From positions 36,750-100,749 of the forward strand of contig UQCW01000005.1 in NCBI GenBank assembly GCA_900539625.1: 64,000 bases of DNA, read 5' to 3'. The translations under genes and the position numbers were made by a program. The notes under the pieces are model-generated. The model worked only from the letters and a program-made list of their open reading frames with translations, ran no database searches and was not told the DNA's origin. Shown in pieces: positions 49,071 to 57,254 of this stretch. The first letter of the stretch is position 1. Every line of letters begins with the position of its first letter. Source of the DNA: an uncultured Prevotella sp. Lineage in GTDB: Bacteria; Bacteroidota; Bacteroidia; Bacteroidales; Bacteroidaceae.

Positions 49071-49119
49071 AAAAAAATATAGGGCCTGACACTTTAAATG
49101 TCAGGCCCTATATTTTTTT
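49071..49119. terminator. Bidirectional terminator
   Basis: A 21-bp perfect stem (49071-49091 with 49099-49119) with flanking A and T runs (ATATAGGGCCTGACA type) and a seven-base loop. It serves the convergent CDF transporter and nitroreductase genes. Confidence 0.92.
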
Positions 49120-49120
49120 G

Positions 49121-49759
49121 TTACCAACCGTTGTAATGGATATTATCTGGTTTGTATTTGTCTTTCGGATGTTGTTCCCCCTTCGGGTAGCCAATGGGAA
49201 CCATGTTCAGGGGAATGATGTTCTCGGGGAGGTTGAATGCTTTTTTAACGGCTTCCAGACGCTCCTCGTAGGGATAAACGCCAGTCCATACGGCGCCGAG
49301 CCCCATCGCTTCAGCTGCGAGCAGCAGGTTTTCGGTGGCGGCGGAGCAATCCATGACCCAGTTGGTCGAAGGTTTGCCGTTGTCGTCCACCACGCTCATA
49401 TCTCCACAGACAATGACGGCGGCTTGCGCCTCTTTGAGCATCTTGGCGTAGGGCAACTGCTCAGACAATTGCGTCATGGCTTCTTTGTCGTCGATGACAA
49501 TGAATTTCCAAGGCTGCATGTTTTTGCCTGTTGGGGCAGCCATTGCGGCGCGAACCAATGTGTCGAGTTGCTCGCGGCTGACAGGTTGCTCTGTGAAACT
49601 GCGAACACTTTTGCGTTCGTGGATGATTTTCAACACCGATGCCTTGTCGTCTTGCGGGGCAGACGGACCAGCGATGTTTGTGCTGTAAACGAGACGTACG
49701 AGCGCTGCAATCAGGCTCAACGTCAGCACAAGGCTTACAATCTTATATTTGTCAATCAT
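49121..49759 (-). CDS. Membrane-anchored nitroreductase-family protein
   Basis: A 212-residue FMN-dependent oxidoreductase of the nitroreductase fold. An N-terminal hydrophobic helix (IVSLVLTLSLIAALVRLVY), preceded by Lys4 and Lys6, would anchor it with the catalytic domain outside the cytoplasmic membrane. That is unusual, because most nitroreductases are cytosolic. The domain begins at IIHERKSVRSFTEQPVSREQ, with AAPTGKNMQPWKFIVIDD as FMN site and LGAVWTGVYPYEERLE near the end. I start at the ATG at 49759; 19 codons upstream are open but lack signal character. It is 66 bases downstream of the FMN-binding protein gene and could accept electrons from it. The substrate is unknown. Confidence 0.85.
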   Translation of the reverse strand: MIDKYKIVSLVLTLSLIAALVRLVYSTNIAGPSAPQDDKASVLKIIHERKSVRSFTEQPVSREQLDTLVRAAMAAPTGKNMQPWKFIVIDDKEAMTQLSEQLPYAKMLKEAQAAVIVCGDMSVVDDNGKPSTNWVMDCSAATENLLLAAEAMGLGAVWTGVYPYEERLEAVKKAFNLPENIIPLNMVPIGYPKGEQHPKDKYKPDNIHYNGW

Positions 49760-49825
49760 ATCCTGGAAGATTTTGTGGCGGTATGGGTTTGCGTAATCCT
49801 CAGATTTTGTGAGCACCGCGAACTG

Positions 49826-51040
49826 TCACGCACCAGTATTCTTTTTCTTCTGTTTAATTCCCTTGTCTTCAGAGAGTTCCAGCAGTGTGCCCATCGGGCA
49901 AAGGCAGCGGCACCAGGGCTGCGGGATGAATATGCTGGCGATGACGAATAAAGTGGCCAACACCAGCACGCCGGGCGTCGCCGTGCTGAGCATGAAGGCC
50001 GTGAAGGGCTCGTAGTCGAGCAAACTGGCGCCGATGCCCATCCAAAGCAGTAGCAAGAGGAGCGCTAGCACCAAGGTTCTCGTCAGGCGCATCAGTTTGA
50101 AAACGGGGGCGCTGACGTGCACCTTTGGCAAGGGCAGATAGTAGGCCAGTTCTTGCAGACTGCCAAAGGGACACACCCACAGGCAGTGGTGGTGAGGACG
50201 TTTGAAAAACGGCATTACGATGGCAACGAGGAGCATCAGCACCGCGGGGAGATAGAGGATGGGGTCTAAACCGTTTTGAATCCAGCCGCGCAGCATGGAG
50301 ACAGAGAGAAATTGCCCACACCAGAAGCCCGTGACACAAACATTAAGGATGAGAATGGCCAGTCGCACTGGTTTAATGCCGCGCAGACGCCACGATGCCA
50401 GTATGCCCAGCAGCAAAACGGCAGCCACGGCAACCGTCTTGCCCCATCCGATGACTGGTTTCAGCTTTGCCTTGCGGTTGGCTTTGGCGCGTTCGGAAAG
50501 CGTCTGCTTCACGTTGGCGATGATGGCGTTGCTTGAGAAGGTGGCTCCCGTGACGGCATCCACCCGTTTGCCTTGCGCTTCATTCGCCGAGAGACCAACG
50601 ATTTGGGAGAAGATGCCGTTGCAGGCTTGACGGCAGAAATCGGGCGACTCTGCATTGTCGGCCGCAACAACGGCCTTGACGATGTTGTCGGGCGAGAGGA
50701 ACAGATAGAGTGGGGTGGGGCCAGCAAAGCCCGTCACGTCTTTCGCGTAAGGCGCGGTGCTCACAATCGTTCCCTGCGTAGCACCGTCCTTGTCTGTCAC
50801 CTTCCAGGCGGCAGAGTCAAGCGCTTCGAGATGAACCTCCTGAAGTCCCATTTGCAGGAGTTCTTCAGCATTGGGCAGGGCAACAGTCGTTGTGGTGGAG
50901 TCGGTTGCCGAAGGTGTGCCGATTTGACGTCCGAAAATCTTTCCACTCCACACCACCGTTCCGGCAAGGAGAAGAAAAACAATCAAGAGGGAGAGTAGGC
51001 GCTCAAAGAGAGGGATGTATTTGTTGATGTTCTTTTGCAT
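49826..51040 (-). CDS. FMN-binding, 4Fe-4S-like membrane protein (NosR/NapH-like)
   Basis: A 404-residue membrane protein with an N-terminal helix (LLIVFLLLAGTVVW), an extracytoplasmic FMN_bind domain (about residues 85-185), about five more helices, and two cysteine clusters. The FMN domain ends with VDAVTGATFSSNAI, whose Thr-Gly-Ala-Thr is the site of covalent FMN attachment by ApbE in RnfG/NqrC/NosR relatives. The cysteine motifs are CLWVCPFGSLQEL and WCRCLCPMGTLLEL, as in the NapH/NosR family. It is six bases downstream of aroB and upstream of a membrane nitroreductase. I infer transfer of electrons across the membrane to periplasmic acceptors. ApbE is not in the window. Confidence 0.85.
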   Translation of the reverse strand: MQKNINKYIPLFERLLSLLIVFLLLAGTVVWSGKIFGRQIGTPSATDSTTTTVALPNAEELLQMGLQEVHLEALDSAAWKVTDKDGATQGTIVSTAPYAKDVTGFAGPTPLYLFLSPDNIVKAVVAADNAESPDFCRQACNGIFSQIVGLSANEAQGKRVDAVTGATFSSNAIIANVKQTLSERAKANRKAKLKPVIGWGKTVAVAAVLLLGILASWRLRGIKPVRLAILILNVCVTGFWCGQFLSVSMLRGWIQNGLDPILYLPAVLMLLVAIVMPFFKRPHHHCLWVCPFGSLQELAYYLPLPKVHVSAPVFKLMRLTRTLVLALLLLLLWMGIGASLLDYEPFTAFMLSTATPGVLVLATLFVIASIFIPQPWCRCLCPMGTLLELSEDKGIKQKKKNTGA

Positions 51041-51046
51041 ATCGGA

Positions 51047-52093
51047 TTATCCTTCACGTAAAAAGTCAAACATGTCTCCAATCAGTTCGCACGAGGCGTG
51101 GTTGTCGAGCCGGATTTCTCCCACGTCCGAAAGAAGAGTGAAATTGATTTCGCCGCCCACGTTCTTTTTGTCGTGCTTCATGAGCTCGAAGAGGCGGTCA
51201 TAGTCGTTGCAGGTGAAGTTGATGGCTTCGTAGTGCTCCCGTATGAACCTCACGGTTTGGCGCATCTTGTCTTGCGGGAAATGCTGCAACACGGCGCTCA
51301 GGTAGAGCTCTCCGACCAATCCCCATGCCACGGCATATCCGTGCAACACGGGCCTGCCAGTTTCCATAGCGAAGCTTTCCAAGGCGTGTCCAACGGTGTG
51401 TCCAAGGTTCAGCGCTTTGCGCAGTCCCTTCTCGTGCGGGTCGATGGTCACGATGTGGCGTTTCACTTCAATGCTCTGTTCCACGAGTTTTTGCAACTGG
51501 GCATAGTTGATGTCGTTGAAGTCCATCTTCAGATGCTCCGCCCACATGGCTTCGTCGTGAAGCAGTGCGTGTTTCAGCATTTCGGCATAGCCAGAGAGCA
51601 TGTTGCGCTTGTCGAGCGTGCGAAGGAAGTCGGTGTCGATCACCACGATGGCCGCTTCGTTGAACACGCCGATTTCGTTTTTCAGCGCATTGAAGTTGAC
51701 CCCCGTTTTCCCGCCGACGGCCGCGTCAACCATAGCCAGCAGGGTCGTCGGGATGTTGATGAAGCGCAGGCCGCGCTTGAAGGTGGAGGCGGCAAAACCG
51801 CCGAGGTCGGTCACCATGCCGCCGCCCAGACAAACCATGAGCGAATGGCGCGAGGCCCCTCCGTCGGCGAGTGCCGACCAAACGGTCGTTGTTGTTTCAA
51901 TGTTTTTGTTGACGTCGGTTGGCGGTATGACGATGTCGGTTGCGCCGTCGAGCCTGTCCCATTGCTTTAAAAGGGGGCGGCACAGACGGTGGGTGGTCTC
52001 GTCGGTCAGGATGAATATCTTGTCAACGCTTTCTTGGCACAGGCGGCCGAAGGCTTCTTTGAATTTCGCGGTGTGTATGATTTCTTGAGACAT
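51047..52093 (-). CDS. aroB: 3-dehydroquinate synthase
   Basis: A 348-residue NAD- and metal-dependent enzyme that cyclises DAHP to 3-dehydroquinate, the second shikimate step. Key segments are LMVCLGGGMVTDLGGFAAST (NAD), TTLLAMVDAAVGGKTGVN, and the metal-ligand region LRKALNLGHTVGHALESF. The first step is the DAHP synthase encoded at 27027. aroB is not in the Phe/Tyr operon but in a mixed minus-strand run with a thioesterase and the FMN-binding protein. I see no regulatory site directly in front of it. Confidence 0.95.
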   Translation of the reverse strand: MSQEIIHTAKFKEAFGRLCQESVDKIFILTDETTHRLCRPLLKQWDRLDGATDIVIPPTDVNKNIETTTTVWSALADGGASRHSLMVCLGGGMVTDLGGFAASTFKRGLRFINIPTTLLAMVDAAVGGKTGVNFNALKNEIGVFNEAAIVVIDTDFLRTLDKRNMLSGYAEMLKHALLHDEAMWAEHLKMDFNDINYAQLQKLVEQSIEVKRHIVTIDPHEKGLRKALNLGHTVGHALESFAMETGRPVLHGYAVAWGLVGELYLSAVLQHFPQDKMRQTVRFIREHYEAINFTCNDYDRLFELMKHDKKNVGGEINFTLLSDVGEIRLDNHASCELIGDMFDFLREG

Positions 52094-52130
52094 GGCAATT
52101 GGTTTTATGAGTGGGGGGCAGAAGCATTAG

Positions 52131-52197
52131 TAAGTAGGTGTTTAATAAGTAGGTACTCAAAATTAGTTTAGATTGAATGATTCTGAGCACCTACTTA
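52131..52197. repeat. Short inverted repeats sharing the MITE-like TIR
   Basis: TAAGTAGGTACTCAAAAT (52146-52163) and its inverted partner (reverse complement TAAGTAGGTGCTCAGAAT, 52180-52197) match the terminal repeats of the element at 36523-36786. A further partial copy, TAAGTAGGTGTTTAA, starts at 52131. This is a 52-bp mini-palindrome between aroB and the thioesterase gene. Confidence 0.65.
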
Positions 52198-52201
52198 ATG
52201 G

Positions 52202-52212
52202 ACCATTACTTA
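52202..52212 (-). repeat. Solo TAAGTAATGGT site at a stop codon
   Basis: The minus strand reads TAAGTAATGGT, whose first TAA is the stop codon of the thioesterase gene. Confidence 0.5.
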
Positions 52213-52671
52213 CATGCAGTCAGGACCTTCATAGTCGAGTATGGCCTTGCGGTAGCTTTCCGGGATGTCGGCCGAAGCCTGTTCCTTGAGTGAGAAGCAG
52301 ACCATCACCGTTGAACATTGGCAGACAACGCAGCCCGTTTTCTCGTTGACGGCGCGTTGCTGTAGGGTGAAACTCTTCTGACCGAGGTGGGAAATGCGTG
52401 TTTCAACCACGATTTTGTCACCGTAGAAGATGGGTAGGATGAAATCAGCGTTGATGTTGGCCACAACGGGCACTACGTCGTTTGCACGGTAATTCACGCG
52501 CAACACGTTGATGAGATAATCCTCCTTGCCCAAGTCATAAAAGGCAAAGTAGGCATTGTTGTTGACGTGGCCGTAGCGGTCAACGTCGTTAAAGCGTATC
52601 TGTATGGGGACGCGGTGTTTGTAATGGGCATCGGCCGATGTTTGCGCCGATGGTTTATGATGCTCTTGCAT
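52210..52671 (-). CDS. Acyl-CoA thioesterase, 4HBT family
   Basis: A 153-residue hot-dog-fold thioesterase. The catalytic Asp is in RFNDVDRYGHVNNNAYFAFY, the typical 4-hydroxybenzoyl-CoA thioesterase/YbgC motif (D-x-x-G-H-v-N-N). The C-terminal part (TLQQRAVNEKTGCVVCQCST) is also family-like. It would hydrolyse short or aromatic acyl-CoA or acyl-ACP in the cytoplasm; in Bacteroidetes such genes often sit with fatty acid or envelope genes. It is 116 bases from aroB with repeat elements between, and 45 from the small conserved gene upstream. Confidence 0.88.
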   Translation of the reverse strand: MQEHHKPSAQTSADAHYKHRVPIQIRFNDVDRYGHVNNNAYFAFYDLGKEDYLINVLRVNYRANDVVPVVANINADFILPIFYGDKIVVETRISHLGQKSFTLQQRAVNEKTGCVVCQCSTVMVCFSLKEQASADIPESYRKAILDYEGPDCM

Positions 52672-52716
52672 ATTAATGTGTTGATGGTCTGGTTGGGTTT
52701 GATGGTCTCTTTTGGT

Positions 52717-52995
52717 TCAGTTGTCCCAAAAGAAATTTCTGGCGATGGCCGCCATGCGTTGGCGGTCTGGCACAAAGTCGAGGCTCATTTCGTCAACGCG
52801 GCAAAGGTCGCGCAGGGCATAAATGTTTTCCGACTCGTCGGTCACTCTTTTTCCGGCATGGCGGAACAGGTGGTTTCTGGCGTCAACAATTTCCAACGCC
52901 TCCACGTTATAGTCTGCTGGTTCGCCCGACACTTGCAGTTGCGCTCTGACATAGCTCTCCAAGGCGTCGACGAAATCTTTGATGTCTTCTCTCAT
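52717..52995 (-). CDS. Small conserved protein of unknown function
   Basis: A 92-residue cytosolic protein that I do not recognise. I start at the ATG at 52995 (MREDIKDFVDALESYVRAQL), preceded by AT-rich sequence; the longer frame upstream is not protein-like. It is rich in acidic and aromatic residues (ENIYALRDLCRVDEMSLDF, MAAIARNFFWDN) and predicted mostly helical. It lies 45 bases upstream of the thioesterase gene on the same strand and is probably cotranscribed with it. No function is assigned. Confidence 0.65.
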   Translation of the reverse strand: MREDIKDFVDALESYVRAQLQVSGEPADYNVEALEIVDARNHLFRHAGKRVTDESENIYALRDLCRVDEMSLDFVPDRQRMAAIARNFFWDN

Positions 52996-53191
52996 GTAAG
53001 CAAAATTACTTACTTTTTTTCCATCTCTTGAATTTATGCTGCAAAAAAAAGCAAATCGCCTGGCCAATACCCGATTATTGTGATGCAGATGCGTTGATTG
53101 GGGCGTAGAAATTGGGTGTATAGCCTCTTCCATGCGCCTCCCGGCAGGTTTGAACCATTGCGCCGTGAAGCTGGAATCGTTGCGATACAAA

Positions 53192-53223
53192 AAATCCCAC
53201 CCGCAATGAAGAGGGTGGGATTT
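53192..53223. terminator. Terminator hairpin
   Basis: AAATCCCACCC (53192-53202) pairs with GGGTGGGATTT (53213-53223), with T-rich flanks on both sides. It lies between the small gene and the acyl-CoA dehydrogenase gene. Confidence 0.7.
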
Positions 53224-53237
53224 GTGGGTTATTCATT

Positions 53238-53265
53238 AGGGGAAGTTTCAGCGTGAAACTCCCCT
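53238..53265 (-). terminator. Acyl-CoA dehydrogenase terminator hairpin
   Basis: AGGGGAAGTTTCA (53238-53250) pairs with TGAAACTCCCCT (53254-53265), with one bulged A. It follows 13 bases after the gene end on the minus strand. The T run is weak, so termination may rely on the second hairpin at 53192-53223 as well. Confidence 0.6.
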
Positions 53266-53278
53266 GAATTTGATATTG

Positions 53279-54988
53279 CTAAGCCTGTACATAGTCGGCC
53301 AAATCTTCCGGGCGCAGGTTCATGACGAACGTGTGGTGTTTGGCCACTTCTGCCTCTGAGAAGTTGGCGTAAACGCGGGCGCTCTTTTCGAAGAGTTCGG
53401 CGTTGGCCGTAGCATTGTGAATCAAGAGATGTAGCATGATAACGTCGGCAGCCATTTCAACCAAGTGGCGGGCGCAGATGTCGTGGAAGGCAGCATCGCC
53501 AGCTTCCTTCACGCGGGCCGTTGCCTCTTCCAGTTTGTCGGCCATAGCCTTGGCGCGTGCCACGAGTGGTTTCATGGCTTCGCTCACCTCAGCCTGTTCA
53601 AATTCGCGGGCCTGTGCGAGGTAAGAACCGTTGGTGACATAGCGGATGGCGGCAACCACCTGCAACTGCGTCGTACCCTCGTAGATGGAGGTGATGCGGG
53701 CATCGCGGTAGTAGCGCTGGATGGGGTAGTCCATCATAAAGCCCGAACCGCCGTGAATCTGGATGGCGTCGTAAGTGTTCTGGTTGCAATATTCAGAGTT
53801 CATGCCCTTGGCGAGTGGCGTGAGCGAATCGGCCAATTTGCTGAAGTTCTTCTGTTCCTTGCGCTCTTCAGGCGTGAGTTTGCGTTCGCGGGCGATGTCG
53901 TCAAGCGCCTTGTAGATGTCAACGTAGCGGGCGCACTGATAAAGCAATGCGCGGCCGGCGTCGAGCTTGGCTTTCATGAGGGCCAGCATGTCGTAAACGG
54001 CGGGGAAATTGATGATGGCTTTGCCAAACTGCTCACGGTCGCGTGCATAGGCCAGACCTTCGTTGTAGGCGGCCTGTGAGATACCCACGCTCTGTGCGGC
54101 GATGCCGAGGCGTGCGCCGTTCATCAGGGCCATGACGTATTTAATCAAACCGAGTTTGCGGTCGCCGCAGAGTTCAGCGTGTGCGTTCTTATAGACCAAT
54201 TCGCAGGTGGGGCTACCGTGGATGCCGAGCTTGTTTTCAATGCGGCGCACGTTGACACCACCAGAGTTCTTGTCGTAGATAAACATAGAAAGGCCGCGTC
54301 CGTCTGTCGTGCCCTCTTCTGAGCGGGCCAAAACGAGGTGGAGGTTGGCGTCGCCGTTGGTGATGAAGCGCTTCACACCGTTCAAGAGCCAGCAACCTTC
54401 TTCTTCAGAATAGGTGGCCTTGAGCATGACGCTCTGAAGGTCGGAACCTGCATCAGGCTCCGTCAAGTCCATTGACATCGTTTCTCCAGCGCAGATGCGC
54501 GGGATGAAGCGGCTGTGTTGGTCTTCGTTGCCAAATTCATAGAGCGTTTCGATACAGTCTTGAAGGCTCCAGATGTTGCCGAAACCAGCATCGCTGGCTG
54601 CCACGAGTTCTGCACACATCGTGTAGGGCGTGATCGGGAAATTCAAACCGCCGTAGCGACGTGGCATCGTCATGCCGTTGAGACCGGCTTTCACCATGGC
54701 GTCGAGGTTGTCGGCCGTGCCGCTGGCATAGCGCACGCGGTCGCCTTCGTGGTGAGGGCCTTCGAGGTCAACACCTTCAGCGTTGTCGGCAATCGTTGTG
54801 CCGGCAATTTCGCCTGTGATGTCGAGCACGCGGTCGTAAGAATCCATGGCGTCCTCAAAGTCGAGCGGCGCATAGTCATAACTGTCTTTATCGCGGAAAT
54901 CGCGTTCCTTGAGTTCCACGATACGCTTCATGAGCGGATGATTCAGCTCGAACTTCAGTTCGGGATGATCCGTATAGTTGTTTGCCAT
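53279..54988 (-). CDS. Acyl-CoA dehydrogenase
   Basis: A 569-residue FAD enzyme that introduces the trans-2 double bond in acyl-CoA and passes electrons to ETF, encoded directly upstream. The central domain has MDLTEPDAGSDLQSVMLKAT, the FAD/substrate loop ERKLTPEERKEQKNFSK is unusual, and the catalytic Glu is probably in the YRDARITSIYEGTTQLQV segment. The C-terminal 100 residues (LEEATARVKEAGDAAFHD on) form the extra helical domain found in longer members. Its own operon with etfA and etfB lies on the same strand with gaps of 48 and 9 bases, a common Bacteroidetes triad. Substrate chain length is unknown. Confidence 0.93.
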   Translation of the reverse strand: MANNYTDHPELKFELNHPLMKRIVELKERDFRDKDSYDYAPLDFEDAMDSYDRVLDITGEIAGTTIADNAEGVDLEGPHHEGDRVRYASGTADNLDAMVKAGLNGMTMPRRYGGLNFPITPYTMCAELVAASDAGFGNIWSLQDCIETLYEFGNEDQHSRFIPRICAGETMSMDLTEPDAGSDLQSVMLKATYSEEEGCWLLNGVKRFITNGDANLHLVLARSEEGTTDGRGLSMFIYDKNSGGVNVRRIENKLGIHGSPTCELVYKNAHAELCGDRKLGLIKYVMALMNGARLGIAAQSVGISQAAYNEGLAYARDREQFGKAIINFPAVYDMLALMKAKLDAGRALLYQCARYVDIYKALDDIARERKLTPEERKEQKNFSKLADSLTPLAKGMNSEYCNQNTYDAIQIHGGSGFMMDYPIQRYYRDARITSIYEGTTQLQVVAAIRYVTNGSYLAQAREFEQAEVSEAMKPLVARAKAMADKLEEATARVKEAGDAAFHDICARHLVEMAADVIMLHLLIHNATANAELFEKSARVYANFSEAEVAKHHTFVMNLRPEDLADYVQA

Positions 54989-55028
54989 TTTGAATATCTT
55001 CTGTTTGGTTTAGCAATGATGAAATTCT

Positions 55029-55039
55029 ACCATTACTTA
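55029..55039 (-). repeat. Solo TAAGTAATGGT site at the etfA stop codon
   Basis: The minus strand reads TAAGTAATGGT, and its first TAA is the stop codon of etfA. The site lies in the 48-base gap between etfA and the acyl-CoA dehydrogenase gene. Confidence 0.5.
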
Positions 55040-56059
55040 CTTGGAATTCTCCTTATAATACTTGATCATTTTCGGTACGACCTCCTCCACGGAACCAGTA
55101 ATCACGTAGTCGGCAATTTGGTTGATGGGGGCTTCGGGGTCGGTGTTGATGGAGATGACGATGCCGCTCTCCTTCATGCCTGCCACGTGCTGGATGGCAC
55201 CGCTGATACCGCAGGCAATGTACACCTTCGGACGTACCGTCACACCCGTCTGGCCAATCTGGCGGTCGTGTTCGCAGAAGCCAGCATCGACAGCGGCGCG
55301 GCTGGCTCCGACTTCACCATGAAGTTCGTCAGCGAGCTTGAAGAGCAGGTCGAAATTCTCTTTCGAGCCTACGCCATATCCGCCACAAACCACGATGGGC
55401 GCACCCTTCAAGTTGTTGTTGGCTTTCTCAACGTGACGTTCGATGACCTTCACGACATAGTCGGTGTCGGGCACGAATTTTGCCACGTCTTCGTAAACGA
55501 CTTCACCCTGGTAGTTGTCGTCCACCTTTTCAGCCTTCATCACGCCAGAGCGCACGGTGGCCATCTGCGGACGATGGTCGGGGTTGACGATGGTTGCAAC
55601 GATGTTGCCACCGAATGCCGGACGAATCTGGTAGAGCAGTTGATCATAGTGCTTGCCACTCTTCTTGTCGTCGAAGTCGCCGATTTCCAAGGCGGTGCAG
55701 TCGGCCGTCAAACCGCTCGTCAGAGACGACGATACGCGCGGACCGAGGTCGCGGCCGATGACAGTTGCGCCCATAAGGCAAATCTGTGGCTTTTCCTGCT
55801 TGAAGAGGTTGACGAGGATGCTCGTGTGTGGCTTCGAAGTGTAGGGAAACAAGCCCTCGGCGTCAAAAACGTGCAGTTTGTCAACACCGTAGCTCAAGAT
55901 TTCCTTTTCCACCTTGCCTTTGATGCCGTTGCCCGCAGCGATGGCTTCGAGCTGAACGCCGAGCTGGTTGGCCAGTTTGCGGCCTTTGGTGAGAAGTTCA
56001 AAAGACACTTCCTCAACCGTGTATTTATCGATTTCGCAATAAACGAATACGTTATTCAT
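55037..56059 (-). CDS. etfA: Electron transfer flavoprotein, alpha subunit
   Basis: A 340-residue flavoprotein subunit that takes electrons from acyl-CoA dehydrogenase. The C-terminal FAD domain is unmistakable: GVGSKENFDLLFKLADELHG, EVGASRAAVDAGF, QIGQTGVTVRPKVYIACGIS and INTDPEAPINQIADYVITG. The N-terminal domain starts MNNVFVYCEIDKYTVEEVSF. It is nine bases downstream of etfB. The stop codon lies in a dispersed repeat. In Bacteroidetes the complex could pass electrons to a membrane oxidoreductase or take part in bifurcation; the sequence does not decide. Confidence 0.95.
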   Translation of the reverse strand: MNNVFVYCEIDKYTVEEVSFELLTKGRKLANQLGVQLEAIAAGNGIKGKVEKEILSYGVDKLHVFDAEGLFPYTSKPHTSILVNLFKQEKPQICLMGATVIGRDLGPRVSSSLTSGLTADCTALEIGDFDDKKSGKHYDQLLYQIRPAFGGNIVATIVNPDHRPQMATVRSGVMKAEKVDDNYQGEVVYEDVAKFVPDTDYVVKVIERHVEKANNNLKGAPIVVCGGYGVGSKENFDLLFKLADELHGEVGASRAAVDAGFCEHDRQIGQTGVTVRPKVYIACGISGAIQHVAGMKESGIVISINTDPEAPINQIADYVITGSVEEVVPKMIKYYKENSK

Positions 56060-56068
56060 AATGTTGTA

Positions 56069-56938
56069 TTATCCAATTGTGTGGCTGTCTAACAATTCTT
56101 TAACCAAGCCTTCCACGTTGGCATCGGAGCCCGTGAGGCGCTTGCTCTCCTTCGCTTTGAACACGATGTTCTGAACGGCCTTCACCTTCGTTGGCGAACC
56201 GGCCAAGCCGCACTGGCTCACGTCGCCGTCAACATCGGCAACGCTCCATTGCGTCACGGTCAAATAAGGCTTCTTGTCGTATTCTTCAGCGTGTGGCATG
56301 TCGGCGGTGCGTTCCATCGGCGCCGTTGCACGCTTATATTTCATCACCAGTTTGGCGTTACGCGGGCGGCATGGTGCAGCGTTGCCGTTCACGGTGAGGA
56401 GAATGGGTAGCGGTGCTTCCACGCGCTCAATACCTCCATCGATGGTGCGCGTCACGGTGATTTTGCCGTTTTCAACGCTGTCGACGCTGGTCACGTAAGT
56501 CACTTGGTTGAGGTCGAGTTTCTGAGCCACCTGTGGTCCCACTTGCGCCGTGTCGCCGTCAATGGCCTGGCGTCCACCAATAACGATGTCGGGCGTGCCG
56601 ATTTTCTTGATGGCTGTTGCCAAAGCATAGCTGGTGGCCAGCGTGTCGGCACCAGCAAAGGCGCGGTCGCTCAGCAAGTAGCCGTTGTCAGCACCGCGAT
56701 AGAGGCCTTCGCGAATGACATCGGTGGCGCGGGGAGGTCCCATCGTGAGAATACTAACCGTTGAACCAGGATTCTGTTCCTTCAATCGCAAAGCCTGCTC
56801 AAGAGCGTTGAGGTCTTCGGGATTGAAAATGGCGGGCAGGGCTGCGCGGTTAACGGTGCCCTCTGGCGTCATGGCGTCTTTGCCCACGTTTCGAGTGTCG
56901 GGTACTTGTTTGGCAAGTACAACAATTTTCAAACTCAT
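56069..56938 (-). CDS. etfB: Electron transfer flavoprotein, beta subunit
   Basis: A 289-residue AMP-binding subunit of ETF. It starts at the ATG at 56938 (MSLKIVVLAKQVPDTRNVG); 56 codons upstream are open only because the 93-bp repeat element (57018-57110) happens to lack stops. Recognisable parts are IFNPEDLNALEQALRLKEQ, VSILTMGPPRATDVIREGLY, GRQAIDGDTAQVGPQVAQKL and PRNAKLVMKYKRA. It is the first of etfB-etfA-acyl-CoA dehydrogenase. I see no full promoter consensus in front of it. Confidence 0.95.
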   Translation of the reverse strand: MSLKIVVLAKQVPDTRNVGKDAMTPEGTVNRAALPAIFNPEDLNALEQALRLKEQNPGSTVSILTMGPPRATDVIREGLYRGADNGYLLSDRAFAGADTLATSYALATAIKKIGTPDIVIGGRQAIDGDTAQVGPQVAQKLDLNQVTYVTSVDSVENGKITVTRTIDGGIERVEAPLPILLTVNGNAAPCRPRNAKLVMKYKRATAPMERTADMPHAEEYDKKPYLTVTQWSVADVDGDVSQCGLAGSPTKVKAVQNIVFKAKESKRLTGSDANVEGLVKELLDSHTIG

Positions 56939-57254
56939 GTTTATTAGGGATGTATTGATTTTAAATACTTTGTTTTGCACACGGCATAGCATGTGCAGGC
57001 CGTAAACACACTGATTTAGTAATGGTGAAAGAATAAGTTGACCAATTTGACAGGGCATAAGAAATAATTCCTTACTCCAAAAATAGGTCAAGTTATTTTT
57101 TACCATTACTTACGTGTCGCAAATATAACGATTAATCGCAAAACAGGCAAAGCGAAAGACGTTTTTTTGCCAAGCCGTTTTTTCTGTCGGCTGTTTCAGG
57201 CCTGTTGCGAGGCCGGATATTTGCGGCGTTCTCTTCAGCCAGCAACCGCGCATT
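56939..57254. other. Gene-free stretch upstream of etfB with a 93-bp repeat
   Basis: Contains the second full copy of the 93-bp element (57018-57110) and no gene. The 57111-57254 portion is low in signal. Confidence 0.65.
57018..57110 (-). repeat. 93-bp inverted-repeat element, copy 2
   Basis: The left arm AGTAATGGTGAAAGAATAAG (57018-57037, continuing TTGACC) and the right arm (reverse complement AGTAATGGTAAAAAATAACT, 57091-57110) form a 25-26 base terminal inverted repeat with a one-base indel. The inner block GACAGGGCATAAGAAATAA is the reverse complement of that in copy 1, so the element is inverted relative to the copy at 6042. Confidence 0.75.

Noticed and set aside
52128..52213. A full insertion sequence
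   Set aside because: Only short terminal repeats are present and no transposase fits in 80 bases.
53090..53190. A tRNA-like stretch
   Set aside because: It contains GGTTTGAACC-like sequence, but no cloverleaf with anticodon and acceptor stems can be drawn.
54515..56092. A 525-codon open frame on the plus strand
   Set aside because: It is antisense to acyl-CoA dehydrogenase and etfA, both with full family motifs. The frame is open only because of their codon bias.
56939..57106. 56-codon extension of etfB
   Set aside because: The sequence is the 93-bp repeat element; EtfB homologues begin at MSLKIVVLAKQVPDT.
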